From Montifringilla adamsi (lineage: Eukaryota; Chordata; Aves; Passeriformes; Passeridae), in contig JAGGNK010008226.1 in assembly GCA_017590115.1 (NCBI GenBank), positions 3,951,617 to 4,015,616 of the forward strand: a DNA stretch of 64,000 nt. Direction: 5' to 3'. A program made the translations under genes and the position numbers. Under the pieces are notes generated by a model, which saw only the letters and a program-made list of their open reading frames with translations, did no database searches and was not told the origin of the DNA. Position 1 is the first letter of the stretch. Each line of letters starts with the position of its first letter. Positions 62,301 to 64,000 of the stretch are shown one piece after another.

Positions 62301-64000
62301 TTTATCAAACACAGATTTTTACCAAATCTCCAATGCTCAAATCAAAAGAAAACCCAATATTTGAGTAAAGGGAGGAGTGGAAGAGGGATGACACTGCTTA
62401 AAACTACCTTAACAATACACTTGCCACTCCTGTGCTCTTCAGCCACCTTGAGATATTATCATCTGCTTCTTCACCTATATCTTACTTGGGTATCTAAGTA
62501 TTTCGTATGAAAAAATTGAAGTGAAATATTCTTGTGTCAAATCAAAGGAAGATTATTGCCCTGTAGGATGTGCCTCCTCCTCCTGCTAACACTGTTTTTC
62601 CATGGGGACAATGCTGGTGTGAGATGTCCCCTACCTGAGGGGCAGCTCAAAAAACAGAGGTGGAGTTTTGTGCTGTGATATTGAACTGTGTTTTGAAGTC
62701 ACTGCAGAAAATTCAGGTAATCCCTGAAGAGATGGGTGATGAGGCAACAAAATAAATTTTCATACACACCCAAGGTAGTACTAAACAGGATGGGAATTCC
62801 CCTATGGAAAGAAGAGCAGGAAATGCAACAAAATCTCTTTTTTAGCCAAAGTGGCTAAAGACAGCCACTGGCTTGTACCATGCATGTCTGGGTAAAATCT
62901 TTTTAAACTGTTTTTCCTTCAGTATGGCATTAGGTTCTCTGCCCAGGCTATAGTTTCAGCCTCAATCATCTACATTTTACAGGCTCAGACAAATATCTTT
63001 ATGCATTTTTCATGCTTTCATAATTTTTCAGTGACCTTGTAAATGTCTTCACTCACTTTATTGTGCTTTTTAAAACCTCTCTCTAAATCTCTTCTTTGTG
63101 GTATTGTCTCATTCTTTTTTTTAAATCAACTCATAGAATTTAGCTTTGAGGCTGAAAGGCAGTGAAATAGAAAGGGGACCGAATGACACAGCTGTTGACT
63201 GCTTTCCTAGGACTTGCCCTACTTTTGCTTGTAAAAATTCTAAAGTTTCTCTCCAGTGACAACTTTGATTAGAGAAGTGACTAGATTCAGAATGTATCTG
63301 TTAAAAACATAATTGTAATTGATTTTTTATGTTAAAAACTTAAACCATTGATCTGGTTTTTATTTTCACATCTCTTTAGATTTTTTTTTTCTCAAATTGA
63401 TCTCCAGGTTAACTATTTTATTTTAATCTAAATAATCTAGATGTTGATGGTTCTTAGTGGAGGCTCTTAGTGCCTTTCTAGTGTGGCAGGTCCTCAAAGG
63501 CTGTAACCCAGGGTAGATGTGACAGTGAGGAGCTTAAATGTGAGATGTCATTCATTGTCCCTCTAAAGACAGAAATTAACTGACAAATATAACCCAGAAT
63601 TATTCCTGTTGTAGTTTATTACTTACTTTTCTGTTTACATAAAGAATTTTTCAATGCAGTCATTAATTTTGTATTTGTGGAACAGGGTGTACAATATGTA
63701 CAATAAATCCCATGCAGCAGGTGGGAGATGAAGGAATAAACCAAAGAACAAACTCACCTTGTAGGAAGATATAAAATATCCCAAATATTATTTTTTTTCT
63801 TATTCTTTATTTTTTTACTTAGTATTTTGTTAGCTGCAAAAGAAATTCAGGCTTGACCACACCAAATTGCCTTTTTAGTCAGTCCTTTAAACATTCTGTA
63901 GTATCATAGTATAGATATTAATATTGAACAATTTAAGCTTGATGTAGTTAATTAGCACTAAACATTTTCAGGGATCTCTAGGAGAAGAATATTTTCTGCC
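56319..64000. other. Intergenic to window end, no gene seen
   Basis: No gene recognised. It includes a (GT)6 run at about 57860, (ATTT)n near 60270-60290, a 16-bp palindrome with a TAATTA core at 60000-60015, and AT-rich non-repetitive stretches at 59.9-60.1 and 60.85-61.1 kb. No PLPP4 or WDR11 exon was recognised on either strand. Confidence 0.6.
60000..60015. promoter_or_regulatory. 16-bp palindrome with homeodomain-type core (candidate)
   Basis: ATTGCTAATTAGCAAT is perfectly self-complementary with the TAATTA core bound by dimers of paired-class and other homeodomain proteins. It sits in AT-rich non-repetitive DNA. Function is inferred only. Confidence 0.35.

Noticed and set aside
1..64000. 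CRISPR arrays, operons, prophage or bacterial systems
   Set aside because: Intron-containing vertebrate gene and CR1/LTR repeats; no regularly spaced direct repeats were seen.

Overview
The window looks like a songbird (passerine) chromosome. It contains the 3' half of a vertebrate intron-containing gene followed by about 54 kb with no protein-coding gene that I can support. Three things point to a passerine: the eight fragments of CR1 LINE, the avian-type LTRs of endogenous retroviruses (including one with a tRNA-Trp primer site, as in alpharetroviruses), and the lack of Alu/B1/L1-like sequence.

Region 1 (1 to about 10,315, + strand) is the end of SEC23IP (p125, SEC23-interacting protein). 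Eleven coding exons join in frame through GT-AG introns and encode about 541 residues: the lipase-like core with its GHSLG motif, a SAM domain, a lysine-rich linker and the complete DDHD domain, ending in the family's PEQPQH tail. The start of the gene lies upstream of base 1. The 3' UTR runs to at least an AATAAA at 10291.

Region 2 (about 10,316 to 64,000) is intergenic. In other vertebrates SEC23IP is followed by a long gene-poor interval before PLPP4, WDR11 and FGFR2, so this is probably the start of that desert. It holds CR1 fragments in both orientations, two probable single LTRs on the minus strand (about 43.6-44.1 kb and 47.6-47.9 kb), simple repeats, a 34-bp tandem duplication, a few short perfect hairpins or palindromes, and AT-rich non-repetitive stretches that could be conserved regulatory DNA. 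None of the open reading frames there resembles a protein I recognise.

The most unusual object is a 517-bp element at 34981-35497, inserted in a CR1 copy and flanked by the 6-bp duplication GGACAG. It is not a normal solo LTR. On the minus strand it reads: a complete LTR of about 395 bp, TT, an 18-nt tRNA-Trp primer-binding site, 20 further bases that continue into the body of tRNA-Trp, and then an inverted copy of the first 84 bp of the same LTR. The tRNA-derived stretch is 38 nt, through the CCA end. The switch from tRNA to U3 lies at an 8-bp imperfect microhomology (TCAGAAGG against TCTGATGG). I read this as a reverse-transcription by-product: plus-strand strong-stop DNA ran through the primer tRNA past its usual stop, snapped back on its own U3 end, and was integrated by retroviral integrase using two U3 ends. 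Whether it is a single accident or a multi-copy family needs a genome search.
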